DNA of 64,000 bases from Gnomoniopsis sp. IMI 355080 (taxonomy: Eukaryota; Ascomycota; Sordariomycetes; Diaporthales; Gnomoniaceae), in assembly GCA_027946555.1 (NCBI GenBank), contig JAPEVC010000009.1:62001-126000 (forward strand), given 5' to 3'. Below are positions 47,878 to 59,085 of this stretch, piece after piece (the first letter of the stretch is position 1; the number at the start of each line of letters is the position of its first letter). The notes under the pieces were generated by a model. It worked only from the letters and a program-made list of their open reading frames with translations. It was not told the DNA's origin and made no database searches. A program made the translations under genes and the position numbers.

Positions 47878-50362
47878 AGGGACACTGGATTGTCACGGAC
47901 AAGAAGATGGATAGAGAGTGGCGGGCTTGGGGCGGCAGTGAATTGCGTAATATGGCGTTTGTTCTTTCACGCACGGGTTTGTCTTTGAGCATAGGCATTT
48001 TGAGGGGTTCGTGAAAAGAAAAATGGCATGATGGGCTGAGATATCTACAAGTGGAAGCGGGGATGCTCCGTTACATTAGCCAGAATGATGAGCATCACTT
48101 TGATACTATGCCGTGCTTCGCTGTTCTTTTTCGTTCAGGAGCTTATATCAACGCTTCACGTCGTTTTCTCAAAATGCTGACGCTTAAAGGTGATCGTCCC
48201 ATGATGCGCATTGCGCCTTCACTTGGGGGAGCGATGGGGAGCCATCAGGGCTGCCATGAGTGTTGGTGGTATTTCTCGGACAAGGTTCCAAGGTTGTCTG
48301 TGTGGCATTGTTGCCCGTGAGGAACCCTAGAACTCTTTCCAATCATTAACCATGTTGTGCCCATAGGCGCAAGGAGGCTTGGACTCTTTGCAAAGTCCAT
48401 TGCCATGATGTTTTCGCCCACGAAGTATGCATGGCTATCTTCTGAAATTGACGTCTTATTGTATTGTTGGTAGTGCCTGTCATCGAGCCATCCCATCTCA
48501 AGTTCACTACCTTGTCTTGAGTCAGACTATTTTCTCCCCTTGGTCTGAATCGAGCCATTCAGTTCCTGATTTAGGTAGGTCAAAGTTGACAAAATTGCAT
48601 GGCCATTACACCTTTGATCAGTTAGTTAGCGCAGAATCCTATTCCGGGCTAGTGAATTAACCTGTGCGAGGTTTCGGTAACGTGGCACGTTGGGTTGGTT
48701 CAATATTTATTGCGTCAATCAAATAGTAGTTCCGGACGTCGAGAGATGCCGACTGCCGTCACTTATGACTAGTCACTAATCAAAGATTGAAGCCCGAATT
48801 CAGTCGAGTTGGGTATGTCGACGAGGTAGCTTGAATCATTGATATGCACAATATTACGGGTTGATATATAAGTAGGTAGGCATGACTTTTCAAGGTTTAT
48901 AGAAAGAGTCCAAAGACTTGATCCTGCCGTGGCGATCGTCATTATACATACGAGACTTTTGAGTCTATATTCTGATTTTGTCACAAAGATTGACTTCGAC
49001 TGGGCAGAAAGATAATTGGATGTGCCAAAATGGATCTGCAATATTACCTCCAATCAATGACTCGACGTCACACTATGTGCTGTGAAACATATTCAAAAAA
49101 AAAAAAAAAAAAAAAGGGACCGTCCGTATTGGCGAATACTGACGAGTGACAGATAGATTGGGGAAGAGCCTGGAGGAGAGGCGGCTTGCTTATTAGTCAA
49201 AGCCTTGCCAACCCACGAAGGCAATTCGAGATGAGACACGTGTTGCGCAAACGGCGTGTAGAACTTGGAAGGCCAAATAAGCCTACGTACGGAGTACGAG
49301 AATGGAGTGTTATAAGCCCCTGGCACTGTTGCATGTAGGCAATGTACAAAGTAAGGTATTCGAGCCGGTCGATTACCGGGGATGGGCAGATTAGACGGGG
49401 TTCTCGGCTTCGGATAGTACAGCAAAGGCGCAGCGGAGGCTTATCTGGAGGCAAGGCCGTACGAGTAGCCGTAATTCCGCAAATGCGCTTTTTCACTTCT
49501 CATGACATGCGATTCGCCAGCCCAAGATTCCTCTTTGAGTGTGTATGAAATAGCGTGTCAGAACCTTGTCATCCACTAAAGTCATAAGCCCAGTTCACAG
49601 TCTTGCCTTCATCTTACTCGGGCTTACTTCATGTATTAATTAATAAGCTTCCTCCACATGCTCATTCCCAGCTGCCTGACCGACCATCAAAAGGAACGGC
49701 TCGCTCTGGTACAGGATGGACTCTGGATAACCTTGCCTGGAGCGCGTCTGACCATCATGCGATCTGACTTACCCCCCAAATTATAAAGCGCCTGTTTCCC
49801 TCTCCTGAGAGTCTCCATCTTTGATCAGCGTCCTCAACATATACTGCAATAGTGTCAAGAGATTCCGAGCCTTGTCCGGTCAGTCTGTGCTGAATGCCGA
49901 TTGGGTTGTATGCAAGCAACTTAAGACAAGGGAGCTGAGGGTGTCACATTCTTCGTGGTCTCGTAGCACGGGCTGGGAGGGTACTTGGTATTTATCAGAT
50001 CTTGACTTGGAATTAGGCAATCCAGGCAAGTACCGTCGCGCTCTTCGCTTCGCAACCTTGGAGGTGGCGCTGGGCGAAGGGTTTAGTAGGGCCACTCGCC
50101 CACTTATGTACTTCGCCCAACTTCTCACATTCCTCGGACCGGCTTCACGTTTTCTACTTTACAACCTCGCATTCCTTTCCAGCATTCAGCACTAAGTCGA
50201 CTACATATGTTGCACACCCCTTACCTCTATGGAACACAAAGCGAATAATATCTGCTTCCGACTCGAGAAAATTGCTTTGGATCTTGATGCAGCAAAATTT
50301 GAAAGAGCATCAACAGCGAAAGAGTGCAATCGCCAGTTCGAATTCAGACGAACACTGAAGCT
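47878..50362. other. intergenic, 2.5 kb, AT-rich parts, A21 tract
   Basis: Transition from the conserved block to the accessory arm. It has a run of 21 A at 49095-49115 and AGGTAGGT motifs near 48574 and 48873. The 124-codon frame at 49821-50195 is not accepted. No gene seen; the right end should hold the Clr5 gene promoter. Confidence 0.45.
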
Positions 50363-52114
50363 ATGGCGTCTCCACCGCTGACAGATCGTTCGCTGAGCGC
50401 TGTGCGACGCAAAGTACCCACGTCGTCTAGGACGCCTTTAAGAAAGGAGACGCTGCACAGTGTGGAGATGTGGGAATCAATACGCGACATGATCAAGGAG
50501 CTTTATATGGACCAGAATAAACCGCTCCGCGAGGTTTCAAGGATTCTTGAAGCCGAGCGCAACTTCATTGCTAGGTGAGCGCTGACTTTTCGATAGATGC
50601 TTTGCTTGATTTCTCACACTTGTGCGTGTTTTGAAGAGAAAAAGTTGTCTGCCGACTATTGTATTGACGAATATATATTTAGCCCAAAACAATACAAAAT
50701 ACGCTTTAAACAGTGGGGGTTTTGGAAGAATTTATCAACTCGGCATGCCAACAGGCTTCTTGAACTGCAGAAGTCAAGAGAATCGCTGGGCAAACCGTCA
50801 ACATTTGTACGATCAGGACAGAAATTGGAGCAAGTCCGCATCGAACGGACGATCCGCCGCAGTAAGGCAAGAGCCTTGGCGAAACATGAATCGAGTAAGG
50901 ATGCCTGCGAGATGCCAGTACCAGTGCTTGGTGTCCCCAGCGTATCAGTACGATTACTGCCTACCGGTATCGAGTGTCGGACGCCTTCTCCAGAGCCCCA
51001 GCGGCATCACAGGAGCGACCCGATGTTTGAGTATTGCGACATTCTTGTTCCGGAATCACACGCTCGGTCGTCACAGGAAGTCTATAGTTTCGATGCGGCA
51101 GCAGACGATCAACAACGGCAAGAAAGCTACCTCGAGCATCTCAAAACATATGACATAGCGACCCGAAAGCTAAGGACGGTACAGGTATCATGGGCCACGC
51201 CAAATTCATCCGATCAACCGGCAGGACTCCATGCCTTCAGATACAGGAATGTATTTTTGGCGGTGCTGGAACCGGCAATCATTGGTAAAGACCAACTCTG
51301 CGTTAAGTATCTCCAGAATTATGCCGCTACTTTCCTGGACTGTCCAGAGTTGTCGCTATTTACTCGCTGCTACGTTCTTCCTGTTCTGGAGCACGATGGG
51401 AGAAACAGCGAGACAGCGGCACTGGTCACAGAGGCCGACAATTTCATACAGAGAGGCATCGATCTGCTACATCTATCAACACACACAATCAACCTGATTG
51501 AGCGGGCGGCAAGCTTAAACCATGACAACCTATTGGAAGAAGACGTGTTCGCGACGCAGTACGAGGATGTCATTAATCCAGCAATTCTCAATGGGCCTCT
51601 CGTCGCAGATGTGCCAAGTGGACCTTTCGATATGTTCAATTTCCAAATATTGGAAGAAATATTGGACGATTCAAATGGTTCTAGTCCCACCACAGCGAGC
51701 TCTTCAGCATCCGAATACGCAACGTCACCGTCTACGCTTTTCGGCGGCTCTAGCCCTGCCACAGAGGCAGAGGTCATAATATCCAACGTGAGTTCGACAG
51801 CAGGCCGATGCCAGGCCGACGATCTGGATTTTCATCTTTGGCAGGAGCTTAATCTCTCTGTCTCGCTTTATCACTCAGGCGATAGCGCCTCGGCGATGAC
51901 CGGCTTACGAAACGTTGCAACTTCTGAGAAGCTCAACAGTGCAAGGGGAAAGGTGCTTACGCGGCTGGCATGGTTCTGCTTATCTTGCATTTATCGCGAG
52001 GGAGGGATGAGTGAACAAGCAGGGCGTTGTATGTCTGATGCTGTTCGAGGGTCCACGAATTTTCGTGATGACAGAGGGGAGGAATGGCATGAAGTCAGCC
52101 ATTTGTTCCTTTGA
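50363..52114 (+). CDS. Clr5-domain protein
   Basis: Two exons, 50363..50574 and 50683..52114, give 1644 nt and 547 residues; the 108-bp intron has GTGAGC and TTTAG borders and lies inside the domain, where Clr5 genes often have one. Residues about 33-95 form the Clr5 domain (WESIRDMIKELYMDQNKPL, then SPKQYKIRFKQWGFWKN). The rest has a basic stretch (RTIRRSKARALAKHES), a Pro/Ser linker and a helical C-terminal part (DFHLWQELNLSVSLYHSGD, LTRLAWFCLSCIYREGG) that may contain degenerate helical repeats. Clr5 of fission yeast takes part in heterochromatin silencing; the domain is abundant in moulds, usually with unknown function. Nuclear role inferred. Confidence 0.85.
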
Positions 52115-52889
52115 GTCGGGAGTAGACTCAATCCTGTTGGCCCCTCGTGTGAGGACGCCTTGAAGTACAGAGCGGACGACAGTTGCAAAGTTCCGAGGTT
52201 ATTTTGGGCGGACCAGTAGAGGTCATCAGCTGAGGTCAGGCCGAAGCAAGTAAGCATCTGTCTAACGACGCTCTTGCAGGATTTCCCCTTTTCCAACCGG
52301 AAACTCGTTGTTTGTATCTCAGTCCCATTTATAGCAAGCGATCCTGAATACTTGAAATTGGGCCCAGCCCCTTGGACCTACCTAATGCAACGAGCCGTGT
52401 TCACCGGTATTGATGGTTCATTGTGGAAGCCTAGAAATGAGAAGCATGAACACGGCCTTCACCGAGTTTTTGGCCGGATAGGTGGGCAGATCATTTATAT
52501 CGTATCGGTACAGTCCCCCTCGTAAATGCAGTACGGGCCGACGGGCCTTCTACATTTTACCAAATTTGGCAAGTGTTTGTGCTGACCGTACCGATACGTG
52601 GACTCACACACCCGCTGGTTATGCAGCGCTAGGCCACCTTGAGAAGTAATCTGGCTGTTCACTTATGGTATGCGTGTTATTTCAGCTCGCAATCCTATCC
52701 GCAGACGGGTACTTGCAAGCTACCTTAGTAGAGGGCTTCCTGGCCCCTTGCCACTCAATTCGCAAAAAAAAAATGAAGCCCTTCGGAAAAGCGTGTATAA
52801 ATATGGACCCGCCCTCATATCTGGGTAGCTCTGATAGTCAGCTGATGATCATTTTCCAGTGATTACGTTTAATAAAAGCACATATCAAT
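52115..52889. other. intergenic
   Basis: Contains the Clr5 gene 3' region and the promoter of the small secreted protein. An A-run of 9 occurs near 52764. Nothing else seen. Confidence 0.45.
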
Positions 52890-53531
52890 ATGTTTTCACA
52901 ATCTCGCAGTGGATCCCTGGCACTGGTCTGGGCTGCTTTTCTAGGCTGCGGTCTGGCTCACCATGGCCACGTAATTCGAGACTGTGAACCAGTGACAGGA
53001 CCATTCTATCTCACGGGCGTCCCTACCAATGGGTCTGCCACCTACCCCATCTACACCGCGCTTGAGTCCCGTGGTGTGCAGACACTGTCATCTGCCACGT
53101 CGTATTCCGACCAGTGGACCTACAACACGTGAGTCCAACCTTGCGCGTCCTTGCATATAGGAAGGACCTTGGACTGAGACACTAATGATATCCTCAGCAC
53201 TGACAACCGAATCTACATCGCGGGCACAAGCGTGGGCAATGCAGCGCAGCAGAGTGGAGCTGCAGTGATCTTTGGGACGCAATGGGCAGATTTTGGGTTT
53301 CCATATGGCGATGACGGCTTGTTTTCGCTCGTAACGGACGATATCTGCGATACGTATCTTGTCGTGACGGGCTCGGAGTCTGTGGATGGGTGGTGGGGTC
53401 AGCCGACAGCTGACGGTCTCCCAAGCTCGATGGTATGGTATGGGAGTGACGGAGGAGCAAACGCAGCGGTTCGGATCGGCACGTCGAATGCCACGGCTAC
53501 TCCAGGCGCGGTGAAGCATCGGGGATTGTAA
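52890..53531 (+). CDS. small secreted protein, unknown family
   Basis: Two exons, 52890..53128 and 53198..53531, give 573 nt and 190 residues; the 69-bp intron has GTGAGT and CTCAG borders. The N-terminus is a signal peptide (SGSLALVWAAFLGCGLA) followed by HHGHVIRDCEPVTGPFYL. The mature part is rich in Gly, Ser, Thr, Tyr and Asp, with a few cysteines (C in RDCEP, DDICDTY). Segments such as NRIYIAGTSVGNAAQQSG and DGWWGQPTADGLPSSMVWYG suggest a beta-rich extracellular fold. I do not recognise the family. It sits among other accessory genes, so an extracellular or host-associated role is possible but unproven. Confidence 0.75.
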
Positions 53532-54294
53532 GATGGACTTTTACTTGCTCCATGTGGACGCCTATTGCTCACATACCACACTGTAGTTGAGCATCTTGGA
53601 CAGACTATCTCAATGTGACCTCCCCTGCCAACCTCCCGCATGATTTTATCTGGATTCCTTCTTAATTTGGTCACCACCACGATACTCGAATATGACGCCA
53701 TCGCTTCCCTTTTGCATCCTTATGAAATTCGTATAAGTCATATCATCCACATACATGTAGCAGTGTTGGAATAATGGTGTTGGCGTTGCGGCTCTGTACG
53801 GATGACGGGATCTGGCTGAACTCATCAGCCAGAGGGCATGCGAGGTCGTTCGTACGGACGATTACTTAGATCCACTTTCTTAGGACAAGGGAATGAACAC
53901 TACCCTAGGGTACCTGTTTTGTTATATTGATTTTACCTGTGATTACGCTTTTGTACGTGCTATTTGAAAGCCCATTCAACAAGCAGCTATATTCATGTAC
54001 CAACACTTCAAAGTGTACTAAGTGTGTCTTCGCTATCAAAAGTTACTTCTAAACTTCTCGGCAAGCCACCATCGCAGTCATGAGGTGACGATGGACGAAA
54101 ACTTGCCAGGAGGATAATCTGTATATTAGACTTACCTCCGTCAGTCGGTCTTTCGGTGGGACACAATTCATCTAGCGGTCTGCTAGTAGCAGGCTAGGGA
54201 AAGACGGCCCCACAAAGAGCCCCGTTTTCAGAGCTTGACTATAGATACCCACATTTGCGCGCCAGAATCAACGACCTCGTAATAAACGAGCAGC
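53532..54294. other. intergenic
   Basis: AT-rich, no frame of interest. It ends at the tRNA gene; upstream of the tRNA there is no recognisable extra promoter, as expected for internal promoters. Confidence 0.45.
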
Positions 54295-54366
54295 TCTTGG
54301 GTAGTATAGTGGTCAGTATACAAGCTTGTCACGCTTGGGACCCGGGTTCAATTCCCGGCTCGAGAG
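54295..54366 (+). tRNA. tRNA-Asp (GUC anticodon)
   Basis: The 72-nt sequence folds as a cloverleaf. The acceptor stem TCTTGGG pairs with CTCGAGA (two wobbles) and the discriminator is G. The anticodon stem CAAGC/GCTTG encloses loop TTGTCAC with anticodon GTC at 54328-54330. The T arm is CCGGG TTCAATT CCCGG. There is no intron. The wobbles in the acceptor stem (T4-G69, G6-T67) are slightly unusual but compatible with function. Confidence 0.9.
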
Positions 54367-55190
54367 AACCTTAGCTTTTTGATTCATATCGTGACTGAAG
54401 AGTGCGGTCGACATCGTTCTGCTTTATACATTTTTGACGTGCGCATGGATCGACACCGCTGCCCTGTGGTTGGTTAGCTGCAACTGCAGGCTGTGCCACT
54501 AGCGCCTTTCCAGCTTTCGGCCAGGCCCGCCCAACTGCCCATGAATACAGTATTCGGATGCAGACCTGAGACCACAAAAGACCTGGGAGACCCTTTCAAG
54601 CACATTTCAAAGTAACTTTTCACACAAGCTGATAAGTTTCGTCAGTGTACAAACAGCCAAGAGTCTCCGTCTACTGTATTCAAGGTCACGCCTTTGGACA
54701 CAAGATGTAAGATGATGCAAATGGCCATGGCAGAAAGCTGTGTCCTAGCTAAACAATAACCCTTTCAAGGCTTCCGCTTAAGTGTGTGTGGGAAGCCACT
54801 TCGTAGTAGACAACCTGATAACTGTATTCCCAATATCGTATATCCGACTTGAATGTTTCACCATATCAGATGCGTGGAATGGCGGTAAAGAACTTAGTAA
54901 TAAATCTCATTTGTTTCAAAAGACTGCCATACAAGTCTGCCCCACCACTCCATATATGTGTCCCAGGTCTTTTACTCACAGGAGTCTCTGCCCGACTAAC
55001 ATTTTCAACCCCTTACTATGGAGAGTATGATACCAACATTTTTTTTTTTTTTTTTTTTTTTTTCATTTAGTATCTCCATAGCACTTTTCAGCCTGATAGC
55101 TGTTGGAGCAGTGGACGGCATGACCTAGCCCGTCAGTGCTCCATCTGCTCCTAACAAATTGTAACACAGTAAATCTGACGATATTCCAAC
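54367..55190. other. intergenic with T25 tract
   Basis: No gene seen. A run of 25 T at 55039-55063 lies next to the left end of the broken gene that follows. Confidence 0.45.
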
Positions 55191-56400
55191 GTTGGAACGT
55201 CTTCGCTGCTGCGAGAATCGAGCTCTGTGGAAGACCTGCCTGAAAGCTCTGACGATGCCAGGCCTCAACAAATCTGACATCCTGAATGGAGCCTGCCCGG
55301 GCTGCTGCTACAACGGCCCTTGGGGTAGTTGTAGAAATTTTGAGACTACTACAAAGGAAGACGTAGCTGAAGCTCAGTCTTCTTTGTCCCGGTTCGCGAA
55401 TGGTCAGCACTCCTTCCAAACCAAGCATGTAAGTCTGAGGCACACTAGAATCGCTTCATTCGGTTGATCGCAGCGTTAATGAGTCCCAGGAACATAGAAT
55501 CCGAAACGCGACAGAGTCTTCTAGTGGATCACTTCTACCATGCACCAACAGGTTGCTCCCATGCCCGACGATGCCCTGGATGAGTACGACAGTGTCATCA
55601 ATAAACGGAACCTAATTCCACTAGAAATTGCGATGAAGACATGGTGCAACGTCGTCTCGCTGACAATGAGATGTTACGCTTGGAGGTGAACAGGCTTCAG
55701 ACCAGAGTTGATGAGCTCGAAGAATTGATCAAGGCTGAGGAGCAACAGTGCGCAATCTAGTGTCCACATGGACCCATCAGGAGAATATTCTGGCAGATGA
55801 GCAGCAGCGGATAATGGCTGCCTTGATTGATGAATGATATGATCGGAAAGTGCTGTTGCAGGAAGAGCTCTCGGACCCATCCGGGAAATTGAAGGGATCC
55901 AGAGAGCTCCTACAGATGAGCCGCCTGGGAGCCTGGGTAGACTGGGCGCTTGAGAAACAGGAACCACTACATCCTGGCCGTTGCTCCACCCGCTTCTCAG
56001 TATATTGAACAGTCGTGTATGCGAAGCTGACTTTCTAATTGATATGTTAACTAACCCAGACAAAGACCCTTTGAGGGAGGGTCCACTCTCATTGTTTGTC
56101 GTTCTTTTGATATGATTTGAGGCAAGTGGTCGCGGCCTGCGTGTGCTGCGTGTAGACGCCACCGCCACTTTGTTCGAGACACTTCGAGACAATTCACAAT
56201 TGGCAGGCCGTCCACAGCTGTCTGAGACTTTGGCTTACAACGTCCTGAATGTCAGGAGCATCCGCGCGTTGATAGGCGCTGTGCTTGGCGAGCTTTCCCA
56301 ATATCCTGTGACGGGCTCACCCGAGGAGCTTCATGACTACAATTTACAAAGAACAACTAGATGTGTTACCTGTCAATGTTTTGTCCACGGTCAAACATGA
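55191..56400 (+). pseudogene. broken gene coding a coiled-coil protein
   Basis: Coding-like text on the + strand moves between registers. A first block reads LKALTMPGLNKSDILNG with ACPGCCYNGPWGSC. After a possible intron there is DDALDEYDSVINKRNL. One base out of register follows a clear coiled coil (EDMVQRRLADNEMLRLEV, LQTRVDELEELIKAEEQ), ending in a TAG. Further on, another register gives HQENILADEQQRIMAALIDE, a TGA, and then KVLLQEELSDPSGKL and LGAWVDWALEKQEPL. A last block has TLFETLRDNSQLAGRPQL. At least one frameshift and two in-frame stops break it. Several stops could come from CAG/CGA-to-TAG/TGA changes. I do not recognise the ancestral family. Confidence 0.45.
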
Positions 56401-57352
56401 TCCCGAACTTGCTTATTAAGACGCCACTGATCCAGATAGGCAGATTTTGTTTTGCATCAAAGAATACAAATATATAATGGATGTATCTAGGTGCAATATT
56501 CCAAAAGAGCTGACAGCCTGAGTGGCATGGGAAACCGAAGTCGGGAGAAGCTTTACCTAACATTTGCCACGTCCAGACATCTGCATGATTAATATGCATT
56601 CAGTAGACTTGAAGAGAGTATTCTGCATGTGTTGTTCAAAATTTGGACATTCTCCAATACATTCGCAATGAGAAGCGATCACTGGCTGCCTCGCCCGCAA
56701 GAAATGCCTCGTATGTAGCCCCTTGGATGATCTGCATCTGACCGTTTACTCTTGCTACGTTGAAATTGAAGTATTTGGACGGATTTTTTCCCAATAATAT
56801 GGAACAAGAGTCAGGGGAATGCTCACGAGGATGGCTTGTGCTCCACGCCTATGTTGCACTGCTCGGGGTGGCGCCGCCAGTCTCAGCAGTCAACTCTACC
56901 ATCTCGTGACAGCATCTAATTCTAGCTGAAGAGGACAGAGTAGAATCATCATGATATTTTGTATGACTTCGCTTGAAACTGTTCCTGAAACTGTTCTCCC
57001 AATGGACAGCTGCATTGTTCAAAAGGTACCGGGTTTGTCACCTGTGCCCGTTCAGGCGTAGCGCAATATTCATTGTACTTTTCCGTGGCAAGTGGAAATT
57101 GCTTCCGTTATGGTATTTGAATAGGATTCAACGCTCATCAATAATGAATTTGCATGATCCTCAATTTCTTACCTTGAATTTGCGTGGCTGGAGCTGTTCT
57201 CGTGTACCTGACTTGACCTACGATTCCCCTGGCAAGCTACAGCTGCGTGCGTAATTCTGTCCGACTCTTTATTCATTGGTTTATACCTTCTTATCCTGTT
57301 AATCATCTATGTCAACTGATATCAATAAAGAAGACAAGAACAATCGTTCAAT
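56401..57352. other. AT-rich intergenic region
   Basis: No accepted frame. The left half may be more of the decayed locus. The right end should hold the acyltransferase promoter. Confidence 0.4.
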
Positions 57353-59085
57353 ATGCAGAATCATCCATCATATGTTCCCATTCATGATCCAGAGAAGGAG
57401 GGCGTCGACGATTTAGATTCGGACGACGAAGCAACATCGAATTGCGAATCAGCGCTCATCGACCCAAAGGAGAATGAGAAACTGTCAAGTCGTCATGGTA
57501 GCTTCCGTCAGACCATCCAGAAGGTCCTCCCAGCCTTGCGAGTTTTGATACATTATCTGCTCCCAAGTTTCCTGCTCCCAAACACACACCAGACAAGAAA
57601 ATTACATGCAACAGCTTGGCTAGGTATGTGCACCCTCTCCGATCCTGCCTAGATGGTCATCAATTTTCAAGTGAATACTAAAGTGGAATCACGTCAGACG
57701 GCCTTCGAGGTATCGCAGCTCTATTGGTCGTAATTCACCATGCTAGCCTCCTGGGTTTCTCGTGGGAGATTCACGACGGCTGGGCTCCTGATCGACACCA
57801 GACAGCTTGGTTTATCAGGCTACCCATCATTCGACTTCTCATCTCCGGCCCGCCCCAAGTCGCAGTCTTCTTCGTTGTATCGGGTTACGCGATCTCACAC
57901 AAGGCTTTGAAGTTGTCTCACCAAGGACGCTTTGCTGAAGCGGGATCAAGTCTGTTCTCGTCTGTATTTCGTCGTCATCCACGACTTTTCTGTGAGCATT
58001 CCCAGATGGCGTTGTACTTCCTCAGCCACTTACACTTTTTAGTGCCGGCTGGTATTATCGTCCTTTGTACCGCATTGATAGTTCTGCTGGACCCAACTTG
58101 GTTTGAAACCAATGGTTTCCCCGATGTGGCCGTACCAACTCGCATAGTACCCCAGGCAGGAAGTCTCTTCGGTCAGCTACGAAATTTCTTTGACGCGGAG
58201 GTTCAATCTACCAGGCCTATATCCAACGGCTTTTACGAGCAGGCTGACCCTCATGTCAAACAAAACCCATTCGACCCGAATTTGTGGACCTTACCTATGG
58301 AGTTCAGCAGCTCCATGGTTGTATTTCTCTTTCTGGTGGCTTGCACAAGACTACATAACCGGGTCAGGATGGGCCTCGCGCTGTCTCTAATCATCTACCT
58401 GCAGTACTACTTCGACTTCCCGGCGTTGCATATGTTCCTGAGCGGCATGATCATCTGCGACTTACATTTCGAAATCGATGGTATCTTATCGAACTCGGAC
58501 ATGAGATCGGACACTTTCATTGTGTCGGTATGGGCTTGCGTGCGGGGCAAGTTGGTTCCCCGACTCGTCGACAAGTTCAAACATGCCTACATGATCGGAC
58601 GTATTATCGGTCTCTCAGTATTTATCTTGGCCTTGTGGCTTCTGAGCACTCCGGAGTTAACTTATGGTCCTCACGAATCTTGGGGATACATGACCCTTTC
58701 GTCATGGGTCTCGCCCTGGTACGGTGACCATTTCCTATCTCCTTATGGGGCGATCCTGATGGTACTTACGCTCGATCATACGCGTTTCTTACAGCCCTTA
58801 TTCACGAACCGATTCTCCCAATACCTGGGGAAAATATCTTACTCCCTGTACATGATACATGGCCCCTTGCTGTGGTCCGTGGGACTGAAATTGGCACATC
58901 TTATTGTCGATCATGTCACAGGCGGAGATACCAATGTGAAATACACTCTGGGAATGTTACTAGCCTTCGCTCTTTGGTGGCCGATTGCCATCTATTTATC
59001 GGATCTTACAGTCAGGTATGTCGATGAGAATTGTGTGTGGCTCTCAAGATGGATTTACGAGAAGTTATCGAAGAAGGACACTTGA
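57353..59085 (+). CDS. acyltransferase-3 family membrane protein
   Basis: Three exons, 57353..57623, 57698..57991 and 58043..59085, give 1608 nt and 535 residues. Residues 1-90 are a cytosolic, acidic N-terminus with KVLPALRVLIHYLLPSFLLP. The acyltransferase-3 core starts with DGLRGIAALLVVIHHA, whose His pair fits the catalytic region, then FFVVSGYAISHKAL and, across the second intron, RLFLPAGIIVL. About ten hydrophobic spans follow, including MHGPLL-like text (SYSLYMIHGPLLWSVGL) near the end. The family moves acyl groups onto sugars, sterols or other small molecules at membranes; the substrate here is unknown. The second intron is 51 bp with no stop, so its retention would add 17 residues; I splice it because that restores RLFLPA. 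Confidence 0.87.

Noticed and set aside
49821..50195. 124-codon frame upstream of the Clr5 gene
   Set aside because: No motif; lies in the probable promoter and leader of the Clr5 gene.
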